Source of the DNA: Perkinsus olseni
Lineage: Eukaryota; Perkinsozoa; Perkinsida; Perkinsidae
Direction: 5' to 3'
Assembly (NCBI GenBank): GCA_013115135.1
Contig: JABANP010000250.1
Coordinates: 1-64,000, forward strand
Length of the DNA stretch: 64,000 nt
Within the stretch, counting starts at the first letter, position 1. Each line of letters begins with the position of its first letter. A model generated the notes under the pieces. The model saw only the letters and a list, made by a program, of their open reading frames with translations. It was not told the DNA's origin and ran no database searches. Positions 23,162-34,967 of this stretch are shown here, piece by piece. The translations under genes and the position numbers were made by a program.

Positions 23162-23984
23162 GGTGGAGGTAAGAAAAGGGAAGCTGAAGAGTAGTAGTAA
23201 AACATCACAATCAATGGACGATGACCAACAAGAAGTCGTTGGGGAAATAGAAGTTTGAGTAAGATTGCAAGTGAGCGAACAGCGCAGGTTATATTTTCGC
23301 TCGCCTGGCATTGCTGAAGTGCGGATACCTGTGCCACATCGCGTTGCGTGCCTCCCACATGGCGCCTCAACGTGGCGTGGGAGTGATACTCATTCGGAGT
23401 ATGCGAAGCTAGACCGACTACACCGAACTCGACGATCACCCAACGGGTGGTGACTGAGTGGCGGTAAAAATTCCCTCCTCCCCACTTTCCATCCATCTAC
23501 GCCCCCTTCTCGTCTCTGCGATGTCGAAACGCCGCTACGATTACTACCAATTCCTACTACTGTGTCACAGTGCGTGTGCCACATCGATCCACTGGATCGG
23601 TTACTTGACTCGATTGGCCCCTACACTAACCGGGCGGCCCGTGCCTAAGTATCCGATTCACGTGAGAAGTCCCGAGTAGCAAGGAGGGGTTGTTAACCAC
23701 TAGGGGGCTCAGGTCAATGGTAAAGTGGAATCCTGAGATTCTATCAATAATAAGTCTGATAAAGTCATCACCTAGCGTCGAGCTGACCTCAGGTTCCATA
23801 GGTGACAGCGATTGGACTATTAGTTGAGCTGCACCTTGTGCACCTGCTGCAGGTGACCTGCAGCACTACAGGGGTCATTTCAGAAAATCCGTCCCTGGGT
23901 GGTGGTGGTGGTCGACCACTCAGCAGTCGCACGTAGGTACTCTACGCCCAATATGTTACATTCACTTTCGACTCGAAAGTTTCG
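23162..23984. other. Upstream region of U1-70K; no gene seen
   Basis: No supported coding exon. A decayed copy of the 49477-49833 gene begins at its right end. Confidence 0.5.
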
Positions 23985-24052
23985 AGCTTCCTATGGTGTA
24001 TACTCCGCCAATCACCTCGAGGATGATGATCAAGACGCCTGAGCTATGCGAA
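23930..24052 (+). pseudogene. Fragment homologous to the 3' part of the gene at 49477-49833
   Basis: TACGCCCAATATGTTAC and the terminal coding block for ANHLEDDDQDA plus stop match the minus-strand ORF ending ANRLEDDDQDA at 49477, with several small indels that break the frame. Downstream non-coding sequence to about 24240 is also similar, in inverted orientation to the 49285-49515 copy. Confidence 0.6.
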
Positions 24053-24132
24053 TCTTATAATTTGTCATGAGCAAGCTTCGACTTCCAACCCAACACGTGA
24101 TTCCAAAGCTGATAGAAGTAATTTCCCCTCAT

Positions 24133-24535
24133 TCAGGATTCAAAATCTTCTTCACGGAAATGCAATAAATAAAACAATCGTAATTTCCTAGAAAGATATC
24201 TTCCCGCCATAATCACCACCAATGTTACAACAACCACACCCAAGAGACGGGTAAAATACGAACGATGATGCCCGCTAGCAGCGGCTCTGCGTGATGGGCT
24301 GAGCTCTCCGACATCAGACAGACTCGACAATCTCCTCCTAACCGTCTCAGCGTTGCGCTCCATCACTTCGTCAGAGCTCACCAGCGGTGGTAGCGAGTCA
24401 GCGGCCTGTATGAAAGGTAAACCGTTAAAGAAAGGCCTTGCGGATCCTCACTTCTTTTTTGCCACCATCTTTCCGTTTTCTAATACCCCGCACGGACGTC
24501 ATTAAGAAGACTATCTGTATGATGATGGTCGGCAT
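24133..24535 (-). CDS. Small membrane protein with two hydrophobic segments, neighbour of secreted family
   Basis: Two exons, 24452-24535 and 24133-24405, give about 118 aa. The N-terminus MPTIIIQIVFLMTSVRG is hydrophobic and followed by RKRKDGGKK. The C-terminal region has a strong transmembrane stretch, LLGVVVVTLVVIMAGRYL, then a short basic tail, suggesting a tail-anchored or two-pass protein. I recognise no family. It lies 84 bp downstream of the secreted-family gene at 24620-25522 on the same strand. The same arrangement recurs at 42806 (exon 1 intact) and 48937-49390 (decayed). Confidence 0.55.
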
Positions 24536-24619
24536 CACATCAGTAGTGGAATATCTCTCCGACTTAACACAATCGATCAATCCACATCACATCATAATAA
24601 ATACACATGAACATCATCA

Positions 24620-25522
24620 TCATGCTATGCGGTCTAATTTCACCCTCTCCCCACCAATGGCGACCTCCACTCCCGACCCGGAAGACGGACAGATCTCCAC
24701 CAAAGTCGGGCTAGAGACAGTCTCGCCGGCCCCTGCGAAAGCCCAATAGAAAGCCTCCGAATCATCCATGGCGAAGTCGTCAATTTGGAAACAGGTCACG
24801 CCGTCCACCATCGTTCTTCTAATTTTCATACATCCCGTGCATCTCGAGTCAGCTGAACGCGCGAAGGCGAAAAACGCGGAATCTTTAAATACATGAAGGT
24901 TAATGCCGAGCTCAGAGCCCCATTGTCCCCAATATGCGCCCTCAACGGAAAAGAGCTCCTTCTTGGCCTCTTGGCGCCTCTTATTCATTGACGAAGCTTC
25001 TTTTCCCTCGGATTTTCTCTTAATGGAAATTTGCTCGTCTTCACGTCTCTTCTCGACCGACGGAACATCCTTTCTCTCCGATCTACTATTGACATAGGTG
25101 TGATCGTCTCTGCTGTCCGGACCAGCAACGTGATTGAATCTGACCTGTTCTACATCGTACTTGAGGGACAAGATACCCTCTCTTCGGCACAACTTGAGTG
25201 AATAGCTGTTTATGCGCGTTCCGAACTGTTCATTAAATTTCCGACAAAACGCTTCGAACCCCCTGTTGAATCCGAGCGGGGGGCACAGAGTGTGGCAAGC
25301 GCCAATGGAAGGATAAGCTTCCAAAATCGGAGAAGTAGTGATCACGCTCCCCTCCATGAGAATCTTCAACTGTAGCGTTTCGTTCTGATGCACCTCCATG
25401 GTAATGTTATGCCCACCAGGCAGATTGTCTCCATTGACATACACTCCCGGTGACACGTGCAGACTGTCCATAGAGGAGGCCCCGGCAAGAGCAAACAGCG
25501 CGATTGCTGATACCCACTTCAT
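24620..25522 (-). CDS. Lineage-specific secreted protein, SGSGVE family, intact copy 1
   Basis: Single-exon 300-aa ORF. Signal peptide MKWVSAIALFALAGASS is followed by a shared N-terminal domain (SPGVYVNGDNLPGGHNITME, then an FCRKFNEQF-type block), a Lys/Arg/Glu/Ser-rich linker (about residues 140-195) and a conserved C-terminal domain ending PSSGSGVEVAIGGERVKLDR. Five copies occur in this window (16666, 24620, 41837, 46667, 47948). I know no named domain. A single-exon structure among intron-dense genes, secretion and tandem amplification fit a fast-evolving host-interaction or surface protein family, but function is unknown. Confidence 0.8.
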   Translation of the reverse strand: MKWVSAIALFALAGASSMDSLHVSPGVYVNGDNLPGGHNITMEVHQNETLQLKILMEGSVITTSPILEAYPSIGACHTLCPPLGFNRGFEAFCRKFNEQFGTRINSYSLKLCRREGILSLKYDVEQVRFNHVAGPDSRDDHTYVNSRSERKDVPSVEKRREDEQISIKRKSEGKEASSMNKRRQEAKKELFSVEGAYWGQWGSELGINLHVFKDSAFFAFARSADSRCTGCMKIRRTMVDGVTCFQIDDFAMDDSEAFYWAFAGAGETVSSPTLVEICPSSGSGVEVAIGGERVKLDRIA

Positions 25523-27127
25523 ACAGGGTGTTCAACAAACCAATTCTGAAACTAACACCCAAATCTGAAGCCGAATTTTACGTGAAAAAATCAATACCTG
25601 AATCGACTTTCGTTAGCCAGGCGAATGAAGGAATTCTTTTTTCGAGCGGTATATCTCGGGAGCTGCTCATTCGTGCGCCTTGAAGGATCGCGCTCGCCTC
25701 GCTTGAGGTTGAACACTTAGCGCGAAGCACCTGGGGTAATCCAATAACCAGGTGGAACTTGGTCCGTTCATTCTCAATCTGTAATCATCTCAATTGCATG
25801 CGAATAGGTGAATGGCACAACACTGAAGTCTAGCAGTCTAATACGTTAATCCGTATTTTGTCTACGTCACCTTGTTTGCCGTTATAAAGGGACGAAGAGC
25901 TAGTCATCGGAGATCATTATATTTATCCGTTCGAGGACATGACGCACCTCAGCGCGCTAACATACCCTTGGCCAACCGGCACACAAGGGACAGCGCAAAT
26001 ATCACAAAGAATGAAGGCTTCATTGTCACGTCTCGCCCCGAGACTCTCGGGTACCGCCAGACTCCTAGAGAAACTCTTCTCCGGTGTCCAGAGGAGGATT
26101 CAAACTTGAGCAGAAATCCGGACTGCTGAGATCGTCCCAAATCCGCAACCGTTCTCACTCGGCGCTGTATTTCCGTCTAATTTTTCAAACTTGTCTTATC
26201 TCCTCTTTCTGTTGGAAGTTCTGAAGAGAAAATTTCACGAGCATTTATTCTGTCCGTCAGCCACATTGAGAAAACTGAAGTTTCAGAAGTTCATCCCTTC
26301 TCACACTGTGAACCAGTATGTGACCCCATCACGCATCCGAATGAGTCTAACTCGATGGAGGGGACTGCGGTTCTACAGAAGATTCACGGAGTATACTTCG
26401 ATGACGACCCTCGAAAATTCGAGGTCAACTCGTTGGGCCAGTTTACTCGGCGATGACGCTCGGCGCACAAGGGACAGCGGCTTTGTGTTCGGGCTAGTGG
26501 GTGGTTCGGCTGAGAAGAGTTCGGTGCGAGTAGGATGCGTTTGCATCGAGTTTAGTTTGATTCGACCTTTGAAAGAACCTCCCGCCCACCCTGGCGATGT
26601 GGTGCGGCTGGCTCCCCTGTTGGGGGGGGGGCGGCCCCGTCACATTGGCCGAGGACCTGGCGCTCCTTGCGCGGTCCTCTGGCCCACGCCCCAACGCCGG
26701 GGAGGAAGGGAGCCGGGTAAACACAAATAGGAATCTTAGGTTGAACATGACAAAAAAGAAAAAATATGATTTCTTCGTTATAACGCTAACACGTCATATC
26801 GAGGAGCAACCACACCAAAAAAAACCGCAAAAGCGGTACTTCACACCAGGCCATGCTTTCTCGGAAAGTCCGGTATCGCCGCGTACCTGTTCATAGCAGG
26901 TTGAAGCTTGCTCATCACGGAGTCGAAAGATTCCTTACAGGTGCCGTGGAAATCGCGTCATCCTCTCGACGTGTGACTCCGTCTCCGCTTTAAGTTTCGC
27001 TTTCTTTCGACCGCTCAATTTCCGACTCAGGACGGCCGAGATCTTGCTATGTGAAGAACCATCTGCGTTGAGGAAACGCAAGTGCACCCAAGACTGCAAG
27101 ATCTTCTCCTACACGGCGAAGCAGCCC
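25523..27127. other. Region without a supported gene
   Basis: Contains a GC-rich patch at about 26580-26720 with a run of ten G around 26622 and open frames of low-complexity composition. GGGTGTTCAACAAACCAATT near 25525 resembles GGGTCGTCCAATAAACAAATT near 43808. Confidence 0.5.
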
Positions 27128-30100
27128 TCAAGTACGCCTTTCGCGTTCTACTCGAGATCCTCCCTCCCGGTCGACGCCGTGAAGATTCTGACGGGAATCA
27201 AATCGAAGCGACGGAAATTGCGCAGCCTCACTCGCGCGGCGTATCTTAGGTTGATCAACGAACGCCATGAATTTGGCGTGTTCTTCTCGCTGGAATTCAA
27301 TCATCGTTTTCAAACCCGCCGACCGCTCCAGCAGGCTCTTCAACCTCTCTCGCTCTGACCAGGGGCCGTATGCGGATACTGATTCGAGGGGTGAGTCAGA
27401 TTTTTTGCTCAGAGAAAAAAATCACACAGTGAGTTATACGCCGTGATTCAGTGATTTTTTACTCCAGAGTACGGAATCAGAATCTTTCGAGCTTGAGTTG
27501 AATCTCGACCGTGATTCAAAAATCAGAAGCCGATTTTTTGCTTGATTTTTACTCAGAACCTCTGATTCAAAATCAGATGGTCAATTCGCGGTATCGCTCG
27601 ATCACTAAATTGAATCACCCACTTGAGGCGGAATATGGGAAGTGGGTTAGCGCTCGCCGAAACGAGCGATCCAGCGACTTAGACAATTTCGCTGTTCATT
27701 GCCCAGAAATGTCGGATGGCGGAAAGCCCTTGGGGCCTTCTTCCGCGAATCACGACTCTTAATGCCTCGGGGAATTTGGTGTAGCGGATAACAACTTGGA
27801 CCGTCATTCACTCCACCCGAGTTCTATTCTTAGAGCGACCATTACCGATGCCAAGCCAGTGCGGGAAAATTGCATGAATACTCAGCGTGGAGAATCTGAA
27901 TCAGCCTTCGGTGCCGGGGGTCCGGACCCCGAGTACGAATCAAGCGAAATTAACGTGCAAAAATGGGGATACTCAAGACGTGAGTATGATTCGGAATCAC
28001 ACGCTGAGTAAAAATGTGATTCTGAATCTGCGGCGTTCTCGAGTTGAGTAAAATACTCACGAGTATGAGTTTTAAATCACAATCACGTTGAGAAAATCTA
28101 GGATCATGATTCTTACTCACTGGGTTGAGTAAATACTCTGACTCATTGATTCAGAATCAGAATCAGCGGCTGAGTATGATTCTGAATCAGGAATCATGAT
28201 TCTGAATCAAGAATCAGAATCAACGCTTGAGAAAAATCAGGAATCAGGAATCATACTCACGAATCCTGAATCTGAATCCGGAATCAGTAATCATACTCAC
28301 GAATCATGAATCTTACTCATGGATACGGAATCTGAATCAACACTTGCGAATCATGGTGTGAGTTGAATCAAAATCGGAAATCAGATAGTGAGATGAATCA
28401 GTGCCTGTGATTCTCGAATCAGTATCCGCATACGGCCCCAGGAAATGGAATTTTACGCCGCTCGAAATCCTTGTTGCTCATGCTTCTCTAGGATTACGAC
28501 CTGCAATAGCTCACCACACAAAGCTTCGTCCCGCTGTCCTATTCATTCAGTTTCTCTTTTCTACACTTATGCTTATCGGAGTTATTTGAGTGTTAGGTTA
28601 ACACTGTAGGTTCCCGACCCGACTACTCACCTATAGCGATAACAGCGATGAATGCCGCTGTTTCCTCACGATGCAGCCGCTGAGTAGCATGCAGATCTTC
28701 GCATATCTTTTCATGCCTGAATAAAACAGATACATAAGATACCACTGAGGAATCTTAACTCCTGATACAAGCTCGGCCATGCCGGTGAAAATCTCCCAAT
28801 TTTCACAACGCATTTTTCTCACCTCTGCAAAATCTCCCGGGCATTCCTTAGCCACAACTTCTCCTTAACAAGCTGGCGCTTCGCCTCAGCCTCCCTAAAA
28901 TCGATCACTCGGGCGAGCGAGATTGTCACGGCTATGAAGAATCGAGTTGAACTCTCGTACTCTCCTCCTTCGGTCGAAAGATCTTCTGCCTCCGTTATTT
29001 CCCCCTCGTCGGCAACATTGATTTCTCCTTCCTTCAACCTAGGATATGCGATGCAAGCATGAATGAGGACAAAGCGGACGCGCTCGCCCGAGCGATCGAT
29101 TTCCACTCTTTCGTAATGAAACAGATTCTTCCGATTCATGATGGGTTAGTCGTTTAATGAGTGGACGAGTGGAAGCATGCGCGAGAAATCCTCAGAAGCA
29201 GGTCGCGAGTTCGATTCCCAATGGCAACGATTTTACAACAATTATTCCTGTACAGTCGAAACTAATAGCACACACTCCGTCCCGCAGTCGTCCCACCTTT
29301 GCCGCAGACCCAAAATCTTCTCCTCTAGCCGATGGACCTCCCGTCGTAGACACCGCAGAGCGCTGCTGCGACTTCCATCCAACGTATCTTAGGTTGAAGA
29401 GAGGCTATCACACTCTCCAAAGATTCCGATACCTTTCTCAGTATGCCGCCCTTGACGGACGTGAGCAACTCCTGTCGATGCGGCAATCGGCGTGAGAAGA
29501 CTGAGCAACTGGTTATCTCTGAACCTCCTCTTGGGACTCTGAAGCCTTAGCGGAGCGAAACGATTCATGTTTCGCATATTCGTCAACCTTTACCAACCCG
29601 AAAGAAGCGACGTTTTCTTCACTTTTGACCACCTCCGTCGGTAGACCAAACATGGCATACATCGATGCTTGCTTCGTAGCGATCTGACCAGAACGTTTTA
29701 ACCCGAGTTAAAACACCACAAATGCCCCCACATCAAGACGAGGTGTGTACACGGGGGTGGTAACTTCAGCAACGGTGTGATGGCCTGAACGAGACGATTC
29801 GGAAATCTTCGGCGAGCACAGGCTACTGCTGTTTGCTCCGCTCGATCCGACTTCTGACAGTCCATCTTCTATCGTGGGCTCGCACCCAGAGCACGACTCC
29901 TCCATAGCAAGCTCGAGAACTCCTCTTAGCTGAGCATGGAGCACGTACCATATCCACCACGGGAGTCGCAGGTTCAATCCCAACAAGGAGTATCTTCTCA
30001 CCAATTTTTCCGCCAGGTCTTCATGAAGCCAATCGTAATCTGACATCAAAACTGGCATCTACAAAACGGTCGTTCGATCGACTCACCTTCACTATTCGAT

Positions 30101-30910
30101 AGAACACTCTCCTCCCCGTCACTTGGTATAGACTCGCGCCTGAGAACACGAATAAAATGTCGCTCGCCGGGATCGAACTCGCGATCTATATACCGCCTGC
30201 CCGAAAGTTTCCGAGCTTACTCCGCAGTAAAACAAGCCTCGACTGAACGGTCAACAACATCCTCAAGATTCATCTCTTCAGAGACCTGCGAAAAAAACTC
30301 CCGCCGACAAAAAACGCGCGAACTCACTGAAGACTCCGAGTGAATAGAGTCAGTCTCTGTCTGGCAACCTGAGCGGGAGAATCAGTAACTCCAGTAGTTG
30401 TGAACTGGGACCACTCACCGGGAAAGCTTTCAAGGGCCTCCACACAATCGATCAGTTCCCTGAGTGAGGTAAATATTTGTCAACATCCACCTTGCCGGGA
30501 AGCTTACTTCGAATCTTGGCACACCGCTGCGACTAGATCCTCCGCAACTTGGGAGAACACCTGAGAAGAAAGTTTTAACCACTCGGAAATATCCTTCTCT
30601 ATTCCCGTATCGAACTTCCTCCATTCTCGATCGATGAGAATATCCCTTATAAAAGGTCTTGTTATGAAATTCCAAGAGCGAGAGCTAAAAGCCTTCTGCC
30701 GGAGTTGAACCGGCGACCTCCCGCTTACTAAGCGGGTGCTCTACCAACTAAGCTAAGAAGGCTGATAACAAATACCGGCCCACGCGTGAGATTTCGGCAC
30801 CAGCCAAGAAAGACACACCCACCCTTGAACCTCACTGGAGAGCAGGAAGCGTTAGATGATGCCGACGCGACTGACGAGGCCGGTGAGACGAGGCCTTCGT
30901 CATCCGGCAC
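27128..30910 (-). CDS. Multi-exon protein of unknown function (acidic, coiled-coil-like)
   Basis: Exons that chain on the minus strand: about 30839-30910 (MPDDEGLVSPASSVASASSN), about 30530-30630 (FDTGIEKDISEWLKL), 30425-30465 (LRELIDCVEALESFP), 30226-30287, 30110-30150 (IPSDGEESVLSN), 30003-30042 (DYDWLHEDLAEKL), 29750-29940, 29585-29660, 29440-29530, 28820-29120 (ARVIDFREAEAKRQLVKEKL), 28625-28700 and 27128-27358 (LKSLLERSAGLKTMIEFQRE, stop at 27128). Heptad-like helices and Ser/Glu-rich linkers dominate; no family recognised. Odd features: a tRNA-Thr gene inside the first intron, tRNA-half introns at about 29950 and 30180, and a terminal-inverted-repeat element filling the last intron. Exon ends are approximate. 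Confidence 0.5.
27362..28437. repeat. 1.08-kb terminal-inverted-repeat element filled with GATTCAGAATC-type repeats
   Basis: GGGGCCGTATGCGGATACTG plus ATTCGAG at 27362-27388 is perfectly inverted at 28411-28437. The interior consists of degenerate GAATCA/GATTCT/GAGTA words in both orientations, so the whole block is largely self-complementary. It ends 6 nt from the splice acceptor (CTGGTCAG on the minus strand) of the last exon of the 27128-30910 gene. No transposase frame is present. The CAGGGG end resembles hAT-type termini, but I see no 8-bp target duplication. Confidence 0.75.
29694..29714. repeat. Short hairpin GTTTTAAC...GTTAAAAC
   Basis: GTTTTAACCCGAGTTAAAAC is an 8-bp inverted repeat with a four-base centre in an intron of the 27128-30910 gene. 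Confidence 0.6.
30691..30762 (-). tRNA. tRNA-Thr (anticodon AGT)
   Basis: On the minus strand a complete 72-nt cloverleaf: acceptor GCCTTCT/AGAAGGC, D-arm GCTTAGTTGGTAGAGC, anticodon arm CCCGC-TTAGTAA-GCGGG with AGT at 34-36, variable AGGTC, T-arm GCCGG-TTCAACT-CCGGC. All stems pair (one G-U). A TTTT terminator follows directly. It lies in the first intron of the 27128-30910 gene, same strand. Confidence 0.95.
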
Positions 30911-31487
30911 ACTGAAGATGGAGTGACTCGATAAACTCTACGCTCTGATTATTGAATCCTCAAATTCGTCACGCGCCTGAAAATTGCCAACAGCTCGACA
31001 GCGGGAACGCCCAGCACGACCTGCTTGCGAACGCGCAATTCTAGAAATTACCGAATCCCGAGTAAGTTAACGTCTTAAAATTATCGCCGGAAATTTTCGT
31101 ACCGGAAGAGGCTTCCAAATTTTTCAGAGGAAAGCGAGACATCCACTGGCGGCATTCGAGAATGATTCCGAACCTCGGACGATCTTTCCGTAATTTTCTG
31201 TATCCTCACAACACTCTCAACCTCACCATCAAAGTCGCGCTTGAAAAGATATCTGCGACGAACTCGGCAGCAATGAGGGAATCTTTCGACATTCGAGGAC
31301 AACATAAATGAGGTTGAAAGATACCGTTCCGATTACATCAATCCACAAGACGCCCCACTGACATCTCACACCAAGAACAGCCAAAATCTTGCAATCTTGA
31401 AATTCCTCAACTCTCCCCCTCATCGAACCAACGCATCAACCCAAGATACTCTAGAAACACATCCGAAACAACATGTACTCGTCAAAC
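30911..31487. other. Gap between two minus-strand genes; possible exon
   Basis: A minus frame at 31081-31305 (FDGEVESVVRIQKITER...) may be an exon of the neighbouring unknown gene, but splice partners are unclear. A family D copy lies at 31385-31410 and a family A half at 31435-31452. Confidence 0.4.
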
Positions 31488-33947
31488 TCAAATACCATCT
31501 TTTACCATCAACCTCGCTCGATTATCCGCCGCAGCTTCCTCGCTCTCAACCACCGCTAGCCGATGCAAAAACGCCGCTTCGCCCGGTGTCCACTCGATCG
31601 AGCAAGCTTCTCCAAACTCCGCCAGGACGCTTCTCACGGCAGTCAGGACGCTCCAAGTACTGATCAGATAGACTTCGTGTCGAAGTAGGGCAGACAGACA
31701 AGAGTGGCCGAATTCAGCAAGCCAACAGTCCGGGCCGCCGGGATCGAACCTCTGCCCATTGACGTCCGACAGCGACTGCAAGGCGCCCTCAACCTCCTCA
31801 TCTATTTCACTCACGACATCGTTGCTCGCCAAATCCCTCCATTCCTTATGGCAGAAAGGCTTCATCGCCTGCTCGATATGGATCGCCCTCAACCCCTGCA
31901 GACCGTGATGCAGCATCAGTGATCTCAGAATCAAGCAAAGATGCGCCGTCGATGGGCTCCACGCCGACAGGCCCTCCACAGCCGCAAGGATACTCGTCCA
32001 GTGGGCCGGATCTAGCTGATTTTCGAGCGTCAAGTTTTCCACCGTCTTCGCCAAATCGAAGGGTCTCGGTGGTAAAGTGGTCCCCAAACTGCTGAGATTC
32101 TTCCCCAGCTTCGCTCCGCCTTTTTTGTGATCGACCTCGGTGGTCAAAGATCTTATCAAAGACACGATGGCGAATTCTTGTCGAACACCGAGCTTGGCGA
32201 AAGCCGTCAAGACCGCGACCGTTTGGACTTGGTTCAGCGCGCTGGTGAGGGCGGGACGGCAAAAATTGTCGACCAGGGCCTTCAAAGTCTGAGGAAAAAA
32301 AGAGCATCTATTCAACCCATAACATGCCAGCTTCAACCTAAGATACGCATTCGTATTCCTCACAGATATTGATATGAACAAGGCGAGACGGCATCAATTC
32401 AAACGACACGATTCTTCTCCTCGAAAACCAACTGATCGATGCATCTCCAGGGGTGCGGCTCACAAGGCAAATCGATCTCGTGATCGATATTGCCAACCAT
32501 TTCACGCAAGCTTCAACCTAAGATACTCCCAACGTACCGTCTTCATCAACCCTTTCGGTATCTCCTCCGCGTGATGACTCAATACCGCCAACAACTGCTG
32601 ACTCTGCGCTCCTCCCAACTTCGACACTCCCTTCTTGTTTACAACCGTCAGGCACGTGACCGCAAGTTCTTCCGAAAAATGAGATAACTTTGACAGGGCG
32701 CAAAAAGTCGTCGCCGCGCTGCAGGGCGACCAGGCCGAGATATCCCGACTCATCACCGAGTCCATCAGTTCATGGACAGCCTCGCCCACTACCGGTCGTC
32801 GCTTCTGTACCGCCAGGAGGAGTTGAGTAATATTAATTTCAGAAAAAGTTGGTATGAGCTCCTTTGCACGCATGCACAAAAGATTCAAAACCTCCTGCTC
32901 GGGGTCAAGCGAAGTGTTCAGCCGCGACACCACCGTCATCAGATTCAGCATCTGCGGTCCGCTCATACCAACTTTTTCGCGAATCGCAAGAAGACACAAC
33001 AGCCTCTCCCGGGCCCTCTCCAGGAACTCTCCATCATAGACCTCCTGTCTTGCAAAGATTCCCATCAGATGACTCAGTTGCCCAACTTCCATTTTTTCTA
33101 TCAGTTTCACCGCCTCCCTCGCCACATCGTGCATCACGCAGTAATCAACACAACTTTGCCGCTGAGCCGCATCAGCGATTTGCAGTAATTCCCGAACCGC
33201 TCGAATTTCGGAAATTCCATCTGAAATTTTCACCGCCAAAAAATGCTGCATCTCCTCGCTCGGCTGAACCCCCAGTCTGCCAGCTGCAACCATAATGTCG
33301 CGAAAAATTCCGAAATCCGCTTCCGGATTTTTTCGCGCAATTTCACACATCCTCGTCATCATCTCTGGCGTCGTTTCAACGCCCTCATTCGCCAGCAGCA
33401 TTTTCGGTTGAAATTTTCCCAAAGTGCAAAACGCCGAAATCGCCGGCAAATTCAACTCCTCCAGACGCACCGCCAAGGCCTCCATGCATATCTGAGCTTG
33501 ACGCTGGTCTTTAACATGATCACAAGATTCCACCGCCCGGCAAGTCGCTGCCAAAAGCTCAGCATCACTTCCGAGCCTGTTAAGAAGCCTCCCCAGGATC
33601 TCCCGCAAATTTTTATTCGGTAATTTTCGGGCCCCCACAACCCTTATCGCTTCAACCAACTCCTTCTCAGTCAACCTCGGCACCACGCAAGACAGCGCTC
33701 GTCCAACCGCTGAGTTTTCGTCCGATCCAAAGCCGTTTTTCGCTTCCCCAAAAGTTCTCAGAAACTCCCTCCGGGCGGACTTTCTGGTGACACCACCGGT
33801 ATGAAGAAGATGAGCTGCGAGGTTTGGAGTATTTTTTCGGCGGCTAGAACCCTTCCGTGAGCGAGTAAGGAAAAGGAGGACCGGCCGGGAAAGATGCCGC
33901 GTGCATTGACGGCGACCCGACAGGGGTGGATGTGTCATTTTCAGCAT
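31488..33947 (-). CDS. Large alpha-helical repeat protein (probable organellar RNA-binding type)
   Basis: Two exons, 32538-33947 and 31488-32288, join in phase for about 736 aa. The sequence is a run of helical hairpins of about 35-40 residues (for example ELVEAIRVVGARKLPNKNLR, VARLTE-like and SEINITQLLLAVQKR blocks), typical of the octotricopeptide/heptatricopeptide-like proteins with or without a RAP domain that alveolates use in mitochondrial RNA metabolism. The N-terminus is rich in Arg/Ser/His and could be a mitochondrial presequence. No RAP domain was seen at the C-terminus. The intron 32289-32537 holds two family A copies and one family C. Family assignment is an inference from repeat pattern only. 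Confidence 0.6.
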
Positions 33948-34850
33948 GTGAGAACCGTGAACTGAACCAAGGTATCTTAGGTTCACCCATGTAAGATGCA
34001 AAACATCCTAGCAATACTACCACAGACGGAGACATAACAGAACGGCCGAAGGATGAACCCGATAAGAAACATCCCGGATAACCACGAACAAACAAAATCT
34101 ATTTCCAAATGCCTGATGATGGTGTCTCCGAAGCTTCCTTCACAGGTATCACCAACTCGTCTCCTTCCCTCACACGACCGAAGCGCCCGCACCATCCACA
34201 GCCCGTTTCAAACCGCGCAAAAACCATCCTCAAATATCTTTATTTGGCACCCGCAAAGGGAAGGGTCTAACCCGGAAGGGTGTCTTACAAATCCTGATAC
34301 CAACAACCACGTCGCTCGATCGGAGTCCCCCGGGGAGACTGTAAAAGACGTAAAGAACCAGTACGGTCAGAATCGGTCAGATACTGCCGACCATGGAAAA
34401 AGACTTTTATGGGGCCCAGAATTTTCTCGGAGCGAGTTTTTCTCATCTGAAAGGAAAAAAATTTATGATTTATTTTTCAAAATTTCTGAAGATTTCGACC
34501 GAAAGTATGGGTCACATTATGTAGAAGAAATTCTTTGATAGATTACCAATTACGAAATCATAATAACCATAAATCACGAGATATTCATCTTTCACTTTCC
34601 ACTCGGAACCACCGCTGGATTTACTACCACTGAAGCTCCTACCCACAAAAAGCGGCCGTCGTTCTGAGGCTCCCCGTCGGTGGGGACATGTTAGCTTCTA
34701 GGAAACTGCGCTACCACAGAAACTCCCCTGGTAAAAACGCAAAAACCACAGTCTGGCAAAACACGAACAAGGCAGGACAGCACAGCACATGACAAATTGA
34801 TAAAAAAGAGATTATCGGATACATTCTCGACGAGTGACCTTTGGATGGCT
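33948..34850. other. Region without a supported gene
   Basis: Upstream of the helical-repeat gene. A family A copy (GTATCTTAGGTTCACCCATG) lies at 33971. No coding exon could be supported; a plus frame at 34053-34538 shows no family resemblance. Confidence 0.45.
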
Positions 34851-34967
34851 CTCACTCGCGGTTGGCCTTACTCCAATAGTCAATGTAACTCTCTCCATAA
34901 CTCAAACGAGAACGTGGCTCCCCATTCCTTGGCAGACTGTCCGGGGTTCGAGTCCCCCCTTCACCAC

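Noticed and set aside
26191..26730. 179-codon plus ORF
   Set aside because: Passes through a GC-rich patch with a G10 run, no recognisable domain and biased composition.
28905..28935. GGGCGAGCGAGATTG plus CTATGAAG resembling the secreted-family promoter and start
   Set aside because: No leader follows the ATGAAG and the stretch is coding on the minus strand (ARVIDF exon); probably chance.
31704..33623. Several plus-strand ORFs of 120-150 codons
   Set aside because: Antisense to the large helical-repeat protein, whose frame is 470 and 266 codons long in two exons.
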